From an uncultured Lachnospiraceae bacterium (GTDB taxonomy: Bacteria; Bacillota; Clostridia; Lachnospirales; Lachnospiraceae), in the NCBI GenBank assembly GCA_910576815.1, contig CAJTKA010000020.1, positions 1-64,000 on the forward strand: DNA of 64,000 nt. Direction: 5' to 3'. Position numbers and translations under genes: made by a program. The notes below the pieces were generated by a model that was given only the letters and a program-made list of their open reading frames with translations, ran no database searches and was not told where the DNA came from. The stretch's first letter is position 1. Each line of letters starts with the position of its first letter. Below, piece by piece: positions 31,794 to 40,568 of the stretch.

Positions 31794-32681
31794 TTAGTCG
31801 ACCCTCTCTTTTCCCCAGAAGAACAGCGCAACCGTGCCGGGACCCGTATGGGCACCGATGGTGGTACCAACGCTGTTGATCAAAACCCTGCCGTTGAGAT
31901 GGGGAAAACGCTCCTCCACCAGATCGGCCACCATTCTTGCGTCCGCATAGCAGGCGGATTGGGAAATATAGCATTTTCCATCGTAGTCAAGGCCGCCGTC
32001 GGCAAATTCTTCCATCTTATCGACAATGGCCTGTATGACCTTCCGCTTGGTGCGGATCTTGAAACGGGGAATCAGCCTTCCCAGATTGTCTACATTGAGG
32101 AGCGGGCAGATGTTCAGCATATTGCCGACCATGCCGGAGGTCTTGGAGACGCGGCCGCCTTTGATAAAAAAGGTCAGGTCGGTGGAGAAAAACCAGTGAT
32201 GCAGGCGCAGACGGTTATCGAGCGCCCACTGATACAGTTCCTCAACGGTCATTCCCTCGTCGCGCAGATCCGCAAGCTTATCCATGAGCAGACCGAAGCC
32301 TGAGGACGCCGCCAGGGAATCTGCGATATAGATGTTGTTTTCGGGGTATTTATCGGCAAGCTGCGCTTTGGCAGCCATAGCGGAATTGATAACGCCCGAA
32401 ATGCCGGAGGAAAGACACAGATGCAAAACGTCCTTCCCTGCACGCAGGAAGGGCTCGAAATACTCTATAAATTCTTCTACGTTGACCTGTGAGGTCTTAG
32501 TGTCCGCACCGTCCGCCATGGCCTGATAAAAAGCCTCAAAGGACATGCTCTTGCCAAGGTCGTCCAGATATTCCCGGCCATCGAGTTCATAGTGAAAGCT
32601 GGCATAGGAGATGCCGCGCTTGGCGAAATGATCTGCCGAAAGATCTGCTGTCGAGCAGCAGCTTAAAATATATTTCTTCAT
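31794..32681 (-). CDS. DegV-family fatty-acid-binding protein
   Basis: A 295-residue two-domain protein. It begins with a short strand followed by CCSTADLSADHFAKRGISY. KTSQVNVEEFIEYFEPFL and LCLSSGISGVINSA form the lipid-binding face, and GTTIGAHTGPGTVALFFWG is the C-terminal signature. DegV (FakB-like) proteins bind fatty acids and can present them to a fatty acid kinase; no kinase gene is near. The promoter at 32740-32768 serves it and the phosphatase. Confidence 0.9.
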   Translation of the reverse strand: MKKYILSCCSTADLSADHFAKRGISYASFHYELDGREYLDDLGKSMSFEAFYQAMADGADTKTSQVNVEEFIEYFEPFLRAGKDVLHLCLSSGISGVINSAMAAKAQLADKYPENNIYIADSLAASSGFGLLMDKLADLRDEGMTVEELYQWALDNRLRLHHWFFSTDLTFFIKGGRVSKTSGMVGNMLNICPLLNVDNLGRLIPRFKIRTKRKVIQAIVDKMEEFADGGLDYDGKCYISQSACYADARMVADLVEERFPHLNGRVLINSVGTTIGAHTGPGTVALFFWGKERVD

Positions 32682-32739
32682 AATTGATATGTGATTTCCT
32701 TTCCCGCAGCCTGCGCATCCGAAACATCATTTATGTAAA

Positions 32740-32768
32740 AGTGTATCATGTTTGAGCGGCAAATACAA
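32740..32768 (-). promoter_or_regulatory. Promoter of the DegV/phosphatase unit
   Basis: On the minus strand TTGTAT (32768-32763) and TACACT (32745-32740) are 17 bp apart. Confidence 0.55.
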
Positions 32769-32815
32769 TGAAGACTTTTTCCCACAACGGTTTTCCAATA
32801 TTTCCCCGCGAAGGC

Positions 32816-32862
32816 TTGTCTTGTCTGGGGTTTTTTGGTATACTCTACATCGAAAGCGTTAA
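32816..32862 (+). promoter_or_regulatory. Promoter and possible operator of the phosphofructokinase gene
   Basis: TTGTCT (32816-32821), a 17-bp spacer and TATACT (32839-32844). Right after the -10 box lies GAAAGCGTTAA (32852-32862), which has the CG-centred core of LacI/CcpA operators. Confidence 0.55.
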
Positions 32863-32898
32863 AAAATAATTTATTTTATAAAAAAGGAGAGAACGAGC

Positions 32899-34125
32899 AT
32901 GAAAGGAAACATTGTTGTTGGACAGTCCGGCGGCCCCACAGCCGTAATCAATTCTTCCGTAGCAGGTGTGTATGCGGCGGCGAAGAAGCTTGGAGTCAAG
33001 AGGATCTACGGTATGGTGCACGGTATTGAGGGCTTTTTGGAAGATCGGATGATCGACCTGGGCGAGTATCTGGACGACGAAACGGGGATCGAGCTCTTAA
33101 AGAGGACTCCTTCCGCATTTTTAGGTTCCTGCCGTTTTAAGATGCCTAAGATCGAGGGACATGAGGATGTTTACGAGAAGGTATTCGAGATCATGGAGAA
33201 GCACGATATTGAGTGCCTGTTTTATGCAGGTGGCAATGATTCCATGGATACGGTCAAGATGCTGTCCGACTATGCGGCGGCGCATGGTAAGTCCCAGAGA
33301 TTTATGGGCGTTCCCAAGACCATCGATAATGACCTGCCTGTGACAGATCATTGCCCGGGTTACGGTTCTGCTGCAAAATACATTGCCGCGTCCTTAAAGG
33401 AAGTGATTCGCGACAACGCATCCTTTGGCGCGAAGAAGCCCACCATCTGCATCGTGGAGATCATGGGTCGTAACGCAGGCTGGCTGACGGCGGCGGCAGC
33501 GCTTGCTAAGGGCGACGACTGCGAGGGCTGTGATGCGATCTACCTGCCTGAGAAGGTGTTTGACATCGACAAATTCGTGGCGGATGTAAAGGACCTGGCG
33601 GCGAAAAAGTCTTCCGTTGTAATCGCGGTGTCCGAGGGTGTTAAGGTGGCAGACGGCAGATATGTGTGCGAGATTGGCAGAGAGGTGGCAGTGGACGCCT
33701 TCGGTCACAAGCAGATGTCCGGCACGGCCGTGATGCTGGCGGATAAGATTGCGGCTGAGACAGGACTTAAGACCCGTGCGATCGAGTTCTCTACCTTGCA
33801 GAGAGCGGCGACCCATCTGGCTTCCCTGACAGATATCAACGAAGCGTTTCAGGTTGGGCATGACGCAGTGATGGCTGCAGAGGAAGGCAAAACCGGTATG
33901 ATGATCACTCTTGACAGAAATGGGGATGATCCTTATCAGTGCGGCACCAGCGCTTATGATATCCATGCGATTGCAAACGTGGAGAGAAACGTGCCTGACG
34001 AGTGGATTACTGCGGATGGCAAGGGTCTGACGGAAGGTTACGAAAAGTATGCAAGACCTCTTATCATGGGCGAGTTGCAGCCTTTGTTTGTGAACGGTCT
34101 GCCGAGACATCTGGTGAGAAAATAA
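32899..34125 (+). CDS. Pyrophosphate-dependent 6-phosphofructokinase
   Basis: 408 residues, near the length of PPi-type enzymes and longer than ATP-PFK (about 320). It converts fructose 6-phosphate to the 1,6-bisphosphate with PPi as donor, reversibly. The N-terminal phosphate loop is GQSGGPTAVIN. The donor site reads YAGGNDSMDT, with Asp where ATP enzymes have Gly. The catalytic segment is PKTIDNDLPVTDHCPGYGSA, and substrate contacts include EIMGRNAGW. AAAGGAGAG precedes the ATG. The LacI regulator and glycogen phosphorylase follow on the same strand. Confidence 0.92.
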   Translation: MKGNIVVGQSGGPTAVINSSVAGVYAAAKKLGVKRIYGMVHGIEGFLEDRMIDLGEYLDDETGIELLKRTPSAFLGSCRFKMPKIEGHEDVYEKVFEIMEKHDIECLFYAGGNDSMDTVKMLSDYAAAHGKSQRFMGVPKTIDNDLPVTDHCPGYGSAAKYIAASLKEVIRDNASFGAKKPTICIVEIMGRNAGWLTAAAALAKGDDCEGCDAIYLPEKVFDIDKFVADVKDLAAKKSSVVIAVSEGVKVADGRYVCEIGREVAVDAFGHKQMSGTAVMLADKIAAETGLKTRAIEFSTLQRAATHLASLTDINEAFQVGHDAVMAAEEGKTGMMITLDRNGDDPYQCGTSAYDIHAIANVERNVPDEWITADGKGLTEGYEKYARPLIMGELQPLFVNGLPRHLVRK

Positions 34126-34160
34126 AAACAGCATAAAATCTCAAAAACTGGGAAATTTTT

Positions 34161-34191
34161 CAAAAGAGTGGTTTACAAAGCCACTCTTTTG
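34161..34191 (+). terminator. Hairpin terminator after the phosphofructokinase gene
   Basis: CAAAAGAGTGG (34161-34171) and CCACTCTTTTG (34181-34191) make a perfect 11-bp stem. The T run is inside the right arm and short. The loop contains the -35 box of the next promoter. Confidence 0.65.
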
Positions 34192-34220
34192 TTATATGAT
34201 GGTCTTGGAAAACGATTTCC
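34172..34220 (+). promoter_or_regulatory. Promoter and LacI-type operator of the second LacI gene
   Basis: TTTACA (34172-34177), a 17-bp spacer and TATGAT (34195-34200). GGAAAACGATTTCC (34207-34220) lies at the transcription start. It is symmetric about CG with one mismatched pair, a typical LacI-family operator, so autorepression is likely. Confidence 0.75.
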
Positions 34221-34274
34221 GTGATTTTCCGCAGTCAGTATGGAGATTCTTTACTACGATAGATTGGAAAAACG

Positions 34275-35264
34275 ATGGTATCGATCAAAGATGTCGCAAA
34301 ACAGGCGGGTGTGGCCATTTCCACCGTATCTAAGGTGCTGAACGGCTATCCCAATGTGAGCGAAGCGACCAGGAAAAAAGTGAATCGGGCGGTGGAGGAG
34401 TTAAATTTCGTACCGAACTCCGTGGCCGCCGCCCTCTCCTCCAAACAGTCAGGCAGGGTAGCCCTGCTTCTGAACCTGGGCAATGTTGCGCAGGCGGTGG
34501 ACGAGATTTATATGCAGTACGTTGCAGGCACCATTGGCAGGGCGGTGGAATTGAATCTGGATGTGATCACCATCTTCGATTCCATGCTGAAAAATAAGAG
34601 TCTGGACGAAGTGGTGCGTTATCTGCGCTCCCAGAGCATTACCGGTCTTATCATTTTCGGGATGTCAAAGGATGACAAGGTGCTGCAGCGGCTGATCGAC
34701 GCGCAGTTATTCAAGATCGTGACGGTGGATGCACCGCTGGTGAACGCATCTTCTTCGGCTGTCTGGATCGACCAGGCGGCGGCGCAGTACGATGTGGCGA
34801 AAAAGACGCTCAAAGAAAACAGGGGAAAAAACATCCTCTATTTAGCAGGGAAAAAGAACGGCTACGTGTCTGCCGAGCGTCTCAAAGGGATGCAGCAGCT
34901 GGCGGAGGAAGAAGGCTTGACCCTGTTTGTCAGGAACGGGGAATTTTCGGAATTACAGGCAAGGAATCTTACCTTGCGCTATGCTAGAAAGAGAGATATC
35001 GTGGTCTGTGCTTCCGATTTGATGGCGATCGGCGCAATGAGAGCGCTGATGGATATGGATATTTTTCGTCCCGTCTGTGGTTTCGACGGGATCACACTGA
35101 TGGGATATGCGGGCAAGCAGATGAATACGGTCAGACAGGATTTTAGGCGGATCGCTTCTGAGGCGGTGGAGGAGTTGAAACACCTTTTAGATGGCGGAGA
35201 AGGCAGGCAGATCGTCTTGGATTATGAACTGGTGCGGATGAAATATGATGACGTCCTCATCTGA
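34275..35264 (+). CDS. LacI-family regulator near glycogen phosphorylase
   Basis: 329 residues. The DNA-binding domain MVSIKDVAKQAGVAISTVSK and hinge (FVPNSVAAALSSKQSG) occupy 1-65, with a sensor domain to 325. The sensor is divergent: the usual DD-A-G block is replaced by VVCASDLMAIGAMRALMD. By position it may regulate itself and the glycogen phosphorylase gene downstream, although no operator copy was found directly before that gene. The start has only a weak GGAAA upstream. Confidence 0.85.
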   Translation: MVSIKDVAKQAGVAISTVSKVLNGYPNVSEATRKKVNRAVEELNFVPNSVAAALSSKQSGRVALLLNLGNVAQAVDEIYMQYVAGTIGRAVELNLDVITIFDSMLKNKSLDEVVRYLRSQSITGLIIFGMSKDDKVLQRLIDAQLFKIVTVDAPLVNASSSAVWIDQAAAQYDVAKKTLKENRGKNILYLAGKKNGYVSAERLKGMQQLAEEEGLTLFVRNGEFSELQARNLTLRYARKRDIVVCASDLMAIGAMRALMDMDIFRPVCGFDGITLMGYAGKQMNTVRQDFRRIASEAVEELKHLLDGGEGRQIVLDYELVRMKYDDVLI

Positions 35265-35381
35265 CAGTACAATATCGCGTTGTGATCTTGCGGATGATGC
35301 AAAGATTATGAGTCCGTGACTTGTAAATAGAACAAAAAGCGGAACACTATCATATAAAAAGGAAAAGGGAGGTTACAAAAC

Positions 35382-37691
35382 ATGACACAGGCAAGCAACC
35401 TGAAAAGAGACATTCTGGTAATGAATCTCGAGCAGGAACTGGAAAACCAGACGCGGGAAGGGTATGGAAAATCCATTTCAGAATGCAGCAACGAGGAACT
35501 TTATTACAGCATTCTCCAGCTCTCCAAGAAATTGATGGCAGCCTCGGAACGGATCGAGGGTGAAAAGAAGATATACTACATCTCCGCGGAGTTCCTGATC
35601 GGTAAGCTTCTGTCCAACAACCTGATCAATCTGGGAATCTATGACAAACTGGAAAAAGTCCTTGCGAGCAAAGGCAAGCAGCTGTCCGCGATCGAGGAAG
35701 TGGAGCCCGAACCGTCTCTTGGAAACGGTGGTCTGGGACGTCTTGCTGCATGTTTCCTTGATTCCATTGCATCCCTCGGTCTTCCCGGCGAAGGCATCGG
35801 CCTGAACTACCACTTCGGGTTATTCAAGCAGGAGTTTAAGGATAAATTGCAGACAGCGGAAAAGAATGACTGGATCGAGGAACAGTCCTGGCTGACAAAG
35901 ACGGACACCGCTTTTGAGGTAGCTTTTGGCAAGAAGAAGGTAACGTCCAGACTCTACGACATTGACGTGGTCGGATATGACAATGGTGTCAACAAACTGC
36001 GCCTCTTTGATATTGAGACGATTGACGAGAGCCTGGTGAAGGAAGGAATCGACTTTGATAAAAAGGATATTGAGAAAAACCTAACGCTCTTTCTCTATCC
36101 TGACGACTCAGACGAGGCGGGAAATCTCCTGCGCATCTACCAGCAGTATTTCATGGTGAGCAATGCGGCGCAGCTGATCTTAAAGGAGATGAAGGAAAAG
36201 CAGTATGATCTGCGCACCATGTATGACCATGCGGTGATCCAAATCAACGATACGCATCCCACGATGGTGATCCCGGAGCTGATCCGTATTTTGGTGGACG
36301 ATAAGGCTTTCACCATGGACGAGGCGATCGAGGTCGTGAGCAAGACCTGCGCTTATACCAATCACACCATTTTGGCGGAAGCGCTGGAGAAGTGGCCCTT
36401 AAAGTATCTGGAGAAGGTGGTGCCGCAGCTCGTGCCCATCATCAAGGAGCTGGATAAGCGGGTTGCTAAGAAGTATAAGGATCCCAAGGTGCAGATCATT
36501 GACAAAGATAAGCGCGTGCATATGGCACACATTGACATTCACTACGGCTTTTCCGTCAATGGTGTGGCGGCGATCCACACGGAGATCTTAAAGAATACCG
36601 AGCTGAATGCTTTTTATAAGATCTACCCGGAGAAATTCAACAATAAGACCAACGGCATCACCTTCAGAAGATGGCTGTTGTCCTGTAACCGCGAGCTGGC
36701 AGGATTTTTGTCGGAGACTATCGGCGACGGCTTTAAGAAGGATGCGGCGAAACTGGAGAAGCTTTTGGAGCACATCGACGACGAAGCAGTATTGAACCGC
36801 ATTGCCGAGATCAAGATGAACCGCAAGAAAGACCTGGTGGCTTATGTGAAAGAGGTGGAGGGCGTGACATTGAATCCCGATTCCATCTTCGATATCCAGA
36901 GCAAACGTCTGCATGAGTATAAGAGACAGCAGATGAATGCGCTCTATATCATCCATAAGTATCTGGAGATCAAGGGTGGTAAGAAACCTGCAAGACCGAT
37001 GACTTTTATCTTCGGTGCGAAGGCCGCGCCTGCTTATGTGATCGCGCAGGATATCATCCATCTGCTGTTGGTGCTGCAGGAGATCATCAATAACGATCCC
37101 GACGTCAGCCCTTACATGACAGTACTCATGGTGGAGAATTATAATGTCGCTTACGCGGAGAAGATGATCCCGGCCTGCGACATTTCCGAGCAGATTTCGC
37201 TGGCATCCAAGGAGGCTTCCGGAACGGGCAACATGAAGTTCATGTTAAACGGTGCGGTGACGCTGGGTACTTCTGATGGTGCAAACGTGGAGATCCACGA
37301 GCTGGTGGGTGATGATAATATATATATCTTCGGTGAGAAGTCCGAAGCGGTCATCGAGCACTACGAGAAGGCGGATTATGTGTCTAAGGATTACTATAAG
37401 AAATCGCCTGTCATCAAGGAGGCGGTGGACTTCATCGTCAGCAAGCAGGCGCTGAAGGTGGGCCACAAGGAGAATTTGGAGAGACTCTACAAGGAGCTGT
37501 TGAACAAAGACTGGTTCATGACCCTTTTGGATCTGGAGGATTATATCAAGACCAAGGATCAGATGATGGCAGATTACGAGGATCAGACCAAGTGGAGGAA
37601 GATGATGCTTACAAACATCGCCAAGGCTGGGTTCTTCTCCTCCGACAGGACCATCGAGGAGTACAACAGGGATATTTGGCGGTTAAGATAA
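35382..37691 (+). CDS. glgP: Glycogen/maltodextrin phosphorylase
   Basis: 769 residues, a GT35 enzyme releasing glucose 1-phosphate from alpha-1,4-glucans. The N-terminal active-site strand EPSLGNGGLGRLAACFLDS is present, as are INDTHPTMVIPELIRIL and the C-terminal pyridoxal-phosphate segment EASGTGNMKFMLNGAVTLGT with the PLP lysine. No N-terminal regulatory-phosphorylation extension is present, as usual in bacteria. GGGAGG precedes the ATG. The last nine bases overlap tail-to-tail with the convergent glycosyltransferase gene, and the terminator lies inside that gene. Confidence 0.95.
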   Translation: MTQASNLKRDILVMNLEQELENQTREGYGKSISECSNEELYYSILQLSKKLMAASERIEGEKKIYYISAEFLIGKLLSNNLINLGIYDKLEKVLASKGKQLSAIEEVEPEPSLGNGGLGRLAACFLDSIASLGLPGEGIGLNYHFGLFKQEFKDKLQTAEKNDWIEEQSWLTKTDTAFEVAFGKKKVTSRLYDIDVVGYDNGVNKLRLFDIETIDESLVKEGIDFDKKDIEKNLTLFLYPDDSDEAGNLLRIYQQYFMVSNAAQLILKEMKEKQYDLRTMYDHAVIQINDTHPTMVIPELIRILVDDKAFTMDEAIEVVSKTCAYTNHTILAEALEKWPLKYLEKVVPQLVPIIKELDKRVAKKYKDPKVQIIDKDKRVHMAHIDIHYGFSVNGVAAIHTEILKNTELNAFYKIYPEKFNNKTNGITFRRWLLSCNRELAGFLSETIGDGFKKDAAKLEKLLEHIDDEAVLNRIAEIKMNRKKDLVAYVKEVEGVTLNPDSIFDIQSKRLHEYKRQQMNALYIIHKYLEIKGGKKPARPMTFIFGAKAAPAYVIAQDIIHLLLVLQEIINNDPDVSPYMTVLMVENYNVAYAEKMIPACDISEQISLASKEASGTGNMKFMLNGAVTLGTSDGANVEIHELVGDDNIYIFGEKSEAVIEHYEKADYVSKDYYKKSPVIKEAVDFIVSKQALKVGHKENLERLYKELLNKDWFMTLLDLEDYIKTKDQMMADYEDQTKWRKMMLTNIAKAGFFSSDRTIEEYNRDIWRLR

Positions 37692-38741
37692 AGCTTCAAG
37701 TCTTACCAATGCGGGGGCGTAGCTCCCGCATTTTTTATAGGCTTTCCGCGCTTCTTCCACGCGCCCGGTGCATTCCAGGATCACGCCCATGTTATAGAAG
37801 GCGAGATAGGTGTTGACGCCCTCTACCGAAAACTCTGTCATAGTGGTAGACTTCTGAAATTCCGCGAGCGCCTCCTCAAAAAGCCCGTTATTCATATAAA
37901 TGAGCCCCATCAGAAAAACGAAGTCCGCACGCACGGCGAAGGCGTCATAGAGGGAAGCAAGCCCCAGCGCTTCGCGGTTTCTCTTAAGGTCTAACAGGGT
38001 GTAGCCATAGGATTCCACCATCGTTCGCACATAGTCCAGAGAAGGATCGACGTCCAGTGACAGCCCGGCGTCGAAGCTCTCGCAGGCTTTTTCGTTTTCC
38101 CCCAGCCTGCGGTAGGTCATGCCCAGCTGACAGTAAAGATAAGGGTCAGGTCCCTGAGCAGCCAGCTCCGCCGTAAGCAGCGCAATGTTGCGGCGGCATT
38201 TTTCCTGCATGACGTCGTCGCTTAAGTCATAGCCCACGTGGAGAATTGTGACAGGAGCGTCATAAACCGGATTGGGAAGACCAGGCGTATGACGGCTAGA
38301 TAACTGCTCATGTATCGCGCCGGTGAAGAAAAACTGTCTGCGGTCAGCCAGACGGCTAACACGGGTCTGTTCGTAGGAGGTGCGCCCATCCTTGGTAAAA
38401 CGGCTGCGGATCAGGATGCGGCCCACGGCGTTCGCATAATGTTCCATGCAGCGCAGAAGGGCGGGAGCATCCAGCTCCTCGATCCATTCGTCGCAGTCGA
38501 GGGAGAGGATACGATCGTGGGATGCTTTTTCCATACAAAAATTCCTGGCGGCGGAAAAATCATCGCACCAGTCGAAGTGAAAGATTCGATTGGTGTATTT
38601 TTCTGCGACCGCCAGGGTACGATCCGTGGAGCCTGTGTCCGTCAGCACGATCTCAAAACCGTAAGGCGCAAGACGGCGCAGGCATTCCCCGATATGGGCT
38701 TCTTCATTTTTGGCTATGATACAGACTGAGAGCGGAAGCAA
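37683..38741 (-). CDS. TPR-containing family 2 glycosyltransferase (copy 1)
   Basis: 352 residues. The GT-A catalytic domain (about 1-200) starts LPLSVCIIAKNEEAHIGECL. It has VLTDTGSTDRT with the nucleotide-binding Asp, and LSLDCDEWIEE as the DXD-like metal site. From about 215 helical repeats resembling TPRs follow (YCQLGMTYRRLGENEKACES). It is a cytosolic inverting transferase, probably acting on a protein or short chain. It is a clear paralogue of the next gene, in the same operon. The gene overlaps the end of glgP by nine bases. Confidence 0.88.
   Translation of the reverse strand: MLPLSVCIIAKNEEAHIGECLRRLAPYGFEIVLTDTGSTDRTLAVAEKYTNRIFHFDWCDDFSAARNFCMEKASHDRILSLDCDEWIEELDAPALLRCMEHYANAVGRILIRSRFTKDGRTSYEQTRVSRLADRRQFFFTGAIHEQLSSRHTPGLPNPVYDAPVTILHVGYDLSDDVMQEKCRRNIALLTAELAAQGPDPYLYCQLGMTYRRLGENEKACESFDAGLSLDVDPSLDYVRTMVESYGYTLLDLKRNREALGLASLYDAFAVRADFVFLMGLIYMNNGLFEEALAEFQKSTTMTEFSVEGVNTYLAFYNMGVILECTGRVEEARKAYKKCGSYAPALVRLEALS
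37708..37736 (+). terminator. Terminator of glycogen phosphorylase
   Basis: AATGCGGG (37708-37715) pairs with CCCGCATT (37725-37732), then TTTT. It lies inside the 3' end of the convergent glycosyltransferase gene. Confidence 0.85.
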
Positions 38742-38764
38742 GGCGGCTCCTTTCAGAATGGGGC

Positions 38765-39829
38765 TTAGGAGGCAGACTGTGCAGCCAGCTCCTTGAGCCT
38801 GCGCATGGCGGGTTCAAAGTCCCCGCATTTTTTATAGTAGATCCTGGCTTTTTCAAAATCGCCCATCGACTCGTAGATGTCCGCAATCTGGAAAAAGGCA
38901 CGATAGCTGTTTACGCCCTTGCGAGAGGGGGTTGGAAGTTTTGTGGCTTTTTCAAACTCAGCAATAGCGTCTTCCGGTTCGCCCTTTTTCATGTGAAGCA
39001 TACCCATCAGGTAAACAAAGTCCGCCCTGTCGGAGAACTGGTCATAATATTCCTTCAAGGTCATGGCATCGTCATATTTGGCAAGGTTCATCAGGCAGTA
39101 GCCGTAAGCCTCCATCATATTCCGCGCAAATTCGGAGGAAGGATCAGTGTTTAGTTCCAATCCCAGTTTGTAGTAGTGGGCCGCCTTTTCCAAGTCGTTT
39201 AAGGAAAGGTAATTTTGACCCAGCTGGAAATACATATAAGGGTTCGGTCCCTTGAGAATCAAATCGTGAAGCAGCATTTCCAGATTTCTCGTGGCACGCA
39301 TACGCTTGTCGGATTCTTCTACATAGCCCTCGTGATAAAAGGTCAGGGGAATCGAAAACTGTTCCGGTTCCTTTCCCTGGAGCGTGCGCACCTGCTCGTG
39401 AATGGTACCCTCATAGTGACAGAAGTTACGATGAAAGAGCCTGCCGATACGCTCTGCCATGATGGAGCGCGCGCCCTGCACCGTGTAGGGATTGTTGCGC
39501 ATGATCATACCGACGGCTTTTTCGTTTCTGACAAGGGAATCTTCAAGGTCCGCCAGATTCACATTTTCCAGATATTCGTCGCAGTCGATGGTCAGTACCC
39601 AATCGTTGGCAGCCTGCTGGATCGAAAAGTTTCTCGCGCTGCTGAAATCGTCACACCATGCAAAATGAAACACTCTGTCCGCATACTTGTGAGCGATTTC
39701 CACCGTGCGGTCAACGGAACCTGTGTCCACCACAATGATCTCAAAGCGGCAGGGGCGCAGTCTCTTTAAGCATTCTTCGATGTGATTGTCCTCATTTTTT
39801 GCGATCATGCACACGGATACGGGCAGCAT
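38765..39829 (-). CDS. TPR-containing family 2 glycosyltransferase (copy 2)
   Basis: 354 residues, same architecture as its neighbour. The start is LPVSVCMIAKNEDNHIEECL, with IIVVDTGSVDRTVEIA and LTIDCDEYLENVNL as donor and metal sites, then TPR-like repeats (YFQLGQNYLSLNDLEKAAHY, and later ADIYESMGDFEKARIYY). The two genes are 23 bases apart and clearly arose by tandem duplication. Such transferases often glycosylate surface or flagellar proteins, but no acceptor is evident here apart from a distant FliD-like gene. AAAGAGGTG precedes the ATG. Confidence 0.88.
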   Translation of the reverse strand: MLPVSVCMIAKNEDNHIEECLKRLRPCRFEIIVVDTGSVDRTVEIAHKYADRVFHFAWCDDFSSARNFSIQQAANDWVLTIDCDEYLENVNLADLEDSLVRNEKAVGMIMRNNPYTVQGARSIMAERIGRLFHRNFCHYEGTIHEQVRTLQGKEPEQFSIPLTFYHEGYVEESDKRMRATRNLEMLLHDLILKGPNPYMYFQLGQNYLSLNDLEKAAHYYKLGLELNTDPSSEFARNMMEAYGYCLMNLAKYDDAMTLKEYYDQFSDRADFVYLMGMLHMKKGEPEDAIAEFEKATKLPTPSRKGVNSYRAFFQIADIYESMGDFEKARIYYKKCGDFEPAMRRLKELAAQSAS

Positions 39830-39868
39830 AGAATAACACCTCTTTTGTGATACTTATTTACTATATCC

Positions 39869-39897
39869 ATTTTAGCATTTTCTTGCAGCTTCGACAA
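39869..39897 (-). promoter_or_regulatory. Promoter of the glycosyltransferase pair
   Basis: On the minus strand TTGTCG (39897-39892) and TAAAAT (39874-39869) have a 17-bp spacer. Confidence 0.55.
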
Positions 39898-40113
39898 TAC
39901 GGTTTTTGGCGGGACAGGACAAAAGATTATACTTTTTGTACAAAAACAAAAGAAATATTAGTGAAAAGAGTACAAGGATGACGATATTACGTTTATTGTT
40001 GCGTTTAGTGGTTCCTTTTTTTTCAAAAATGTGTTATACTGTCCGAAACGGTGAGGGGTTGGGATTTTCTCATCAAAGAAAAAGCACAGGATAAGGGGAT
40101 AAGGAGGTCTATT

Positions 40114-40455
40114 ATGACGAAGGCAGAAATTTTAAAGGCAGAAATTTTGAAGCAGCACAAGAGTGTCAGGCAGTTTGCGATTGAAATGTCGATTCCATAC
40201 TCTACGCTGGTTACCGCACTGGATAGAGGAATCGAGGGTATGGCTTATGGGACTGTTATCAGGATGTGCGACAAACTGAACTTAAACCCTGTGGACTTCA
40301 CGCCCATCAACCAAAAGAGTCTGCTCGGTGGTAAGATCATGGAGAACCGCGTGATGCAGTACTATGTGAAACTGAACAAGACCGGCCGCAAGAAGGCGCT
40401 GGAGCTGATGGAAGATTATGCGCAGCTGGAGAAGTATCAGGCGACCGAAGACTGA
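40114..40455 (+). CDS. Small HTH (XRE-like) protein
   Basis: 113 residues. A helix-turn-helix domain occupies about 10-70 (KSVRQFAIEMSIPYSTLVTA, then MCDKLNLNPVDF). A helical tail follows with TGRKKALELMEDYAQLEKY. The ATG at 40114 has AAGGAGG nine bases upstream. TATACT (40035-40040) with a TG extension gives a likely -10 box. It may be an orphan regulator. A large hairpin region separates it from the UDP-galactopyranose mutase gene. Confidence 0.8.
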   Translation: MTKAEILKAEILKQHKSVRQFAIEMSIPYSTLVTALDRGIEGMAYGTVIRMCDKLNLNPVDFTPINQKSLLGGKIMENRVMQYYVKLNKTGRKKALELMEDYAQLEKYQATED

Positions 40456-40553
40456 GTAAAAAGAAATTCTAGTTGCTCACGCCAGAGGGCGTTTCGCAAA
40501 GAATTTCTATGTTTTACTCAAGAGAATGCCTATAAATCTGGCATTCTCTGCAT
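40454..40553 (+). repeat. Two-hairpin intergenic leader before the mutase gene
   Basis: AGAAATTCT (40462-40470) pairs with AGAATTTCT (40500-40508), with inner ACGCC/GGCGT and flanking GAGTAAAA/TTTTACTC. A second hairpin, AGAGAATGCC with GGCATTCTCT, encloses a nine-base loop. The SD site GGAG and the ATG follow. No T run is present, so this is not a normal terminator. It resembles leader elements A-C in plan but not in sequence. Confidence 0.55.
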
Positions 40554-40568
40554 GGATTGGAGAATAAT

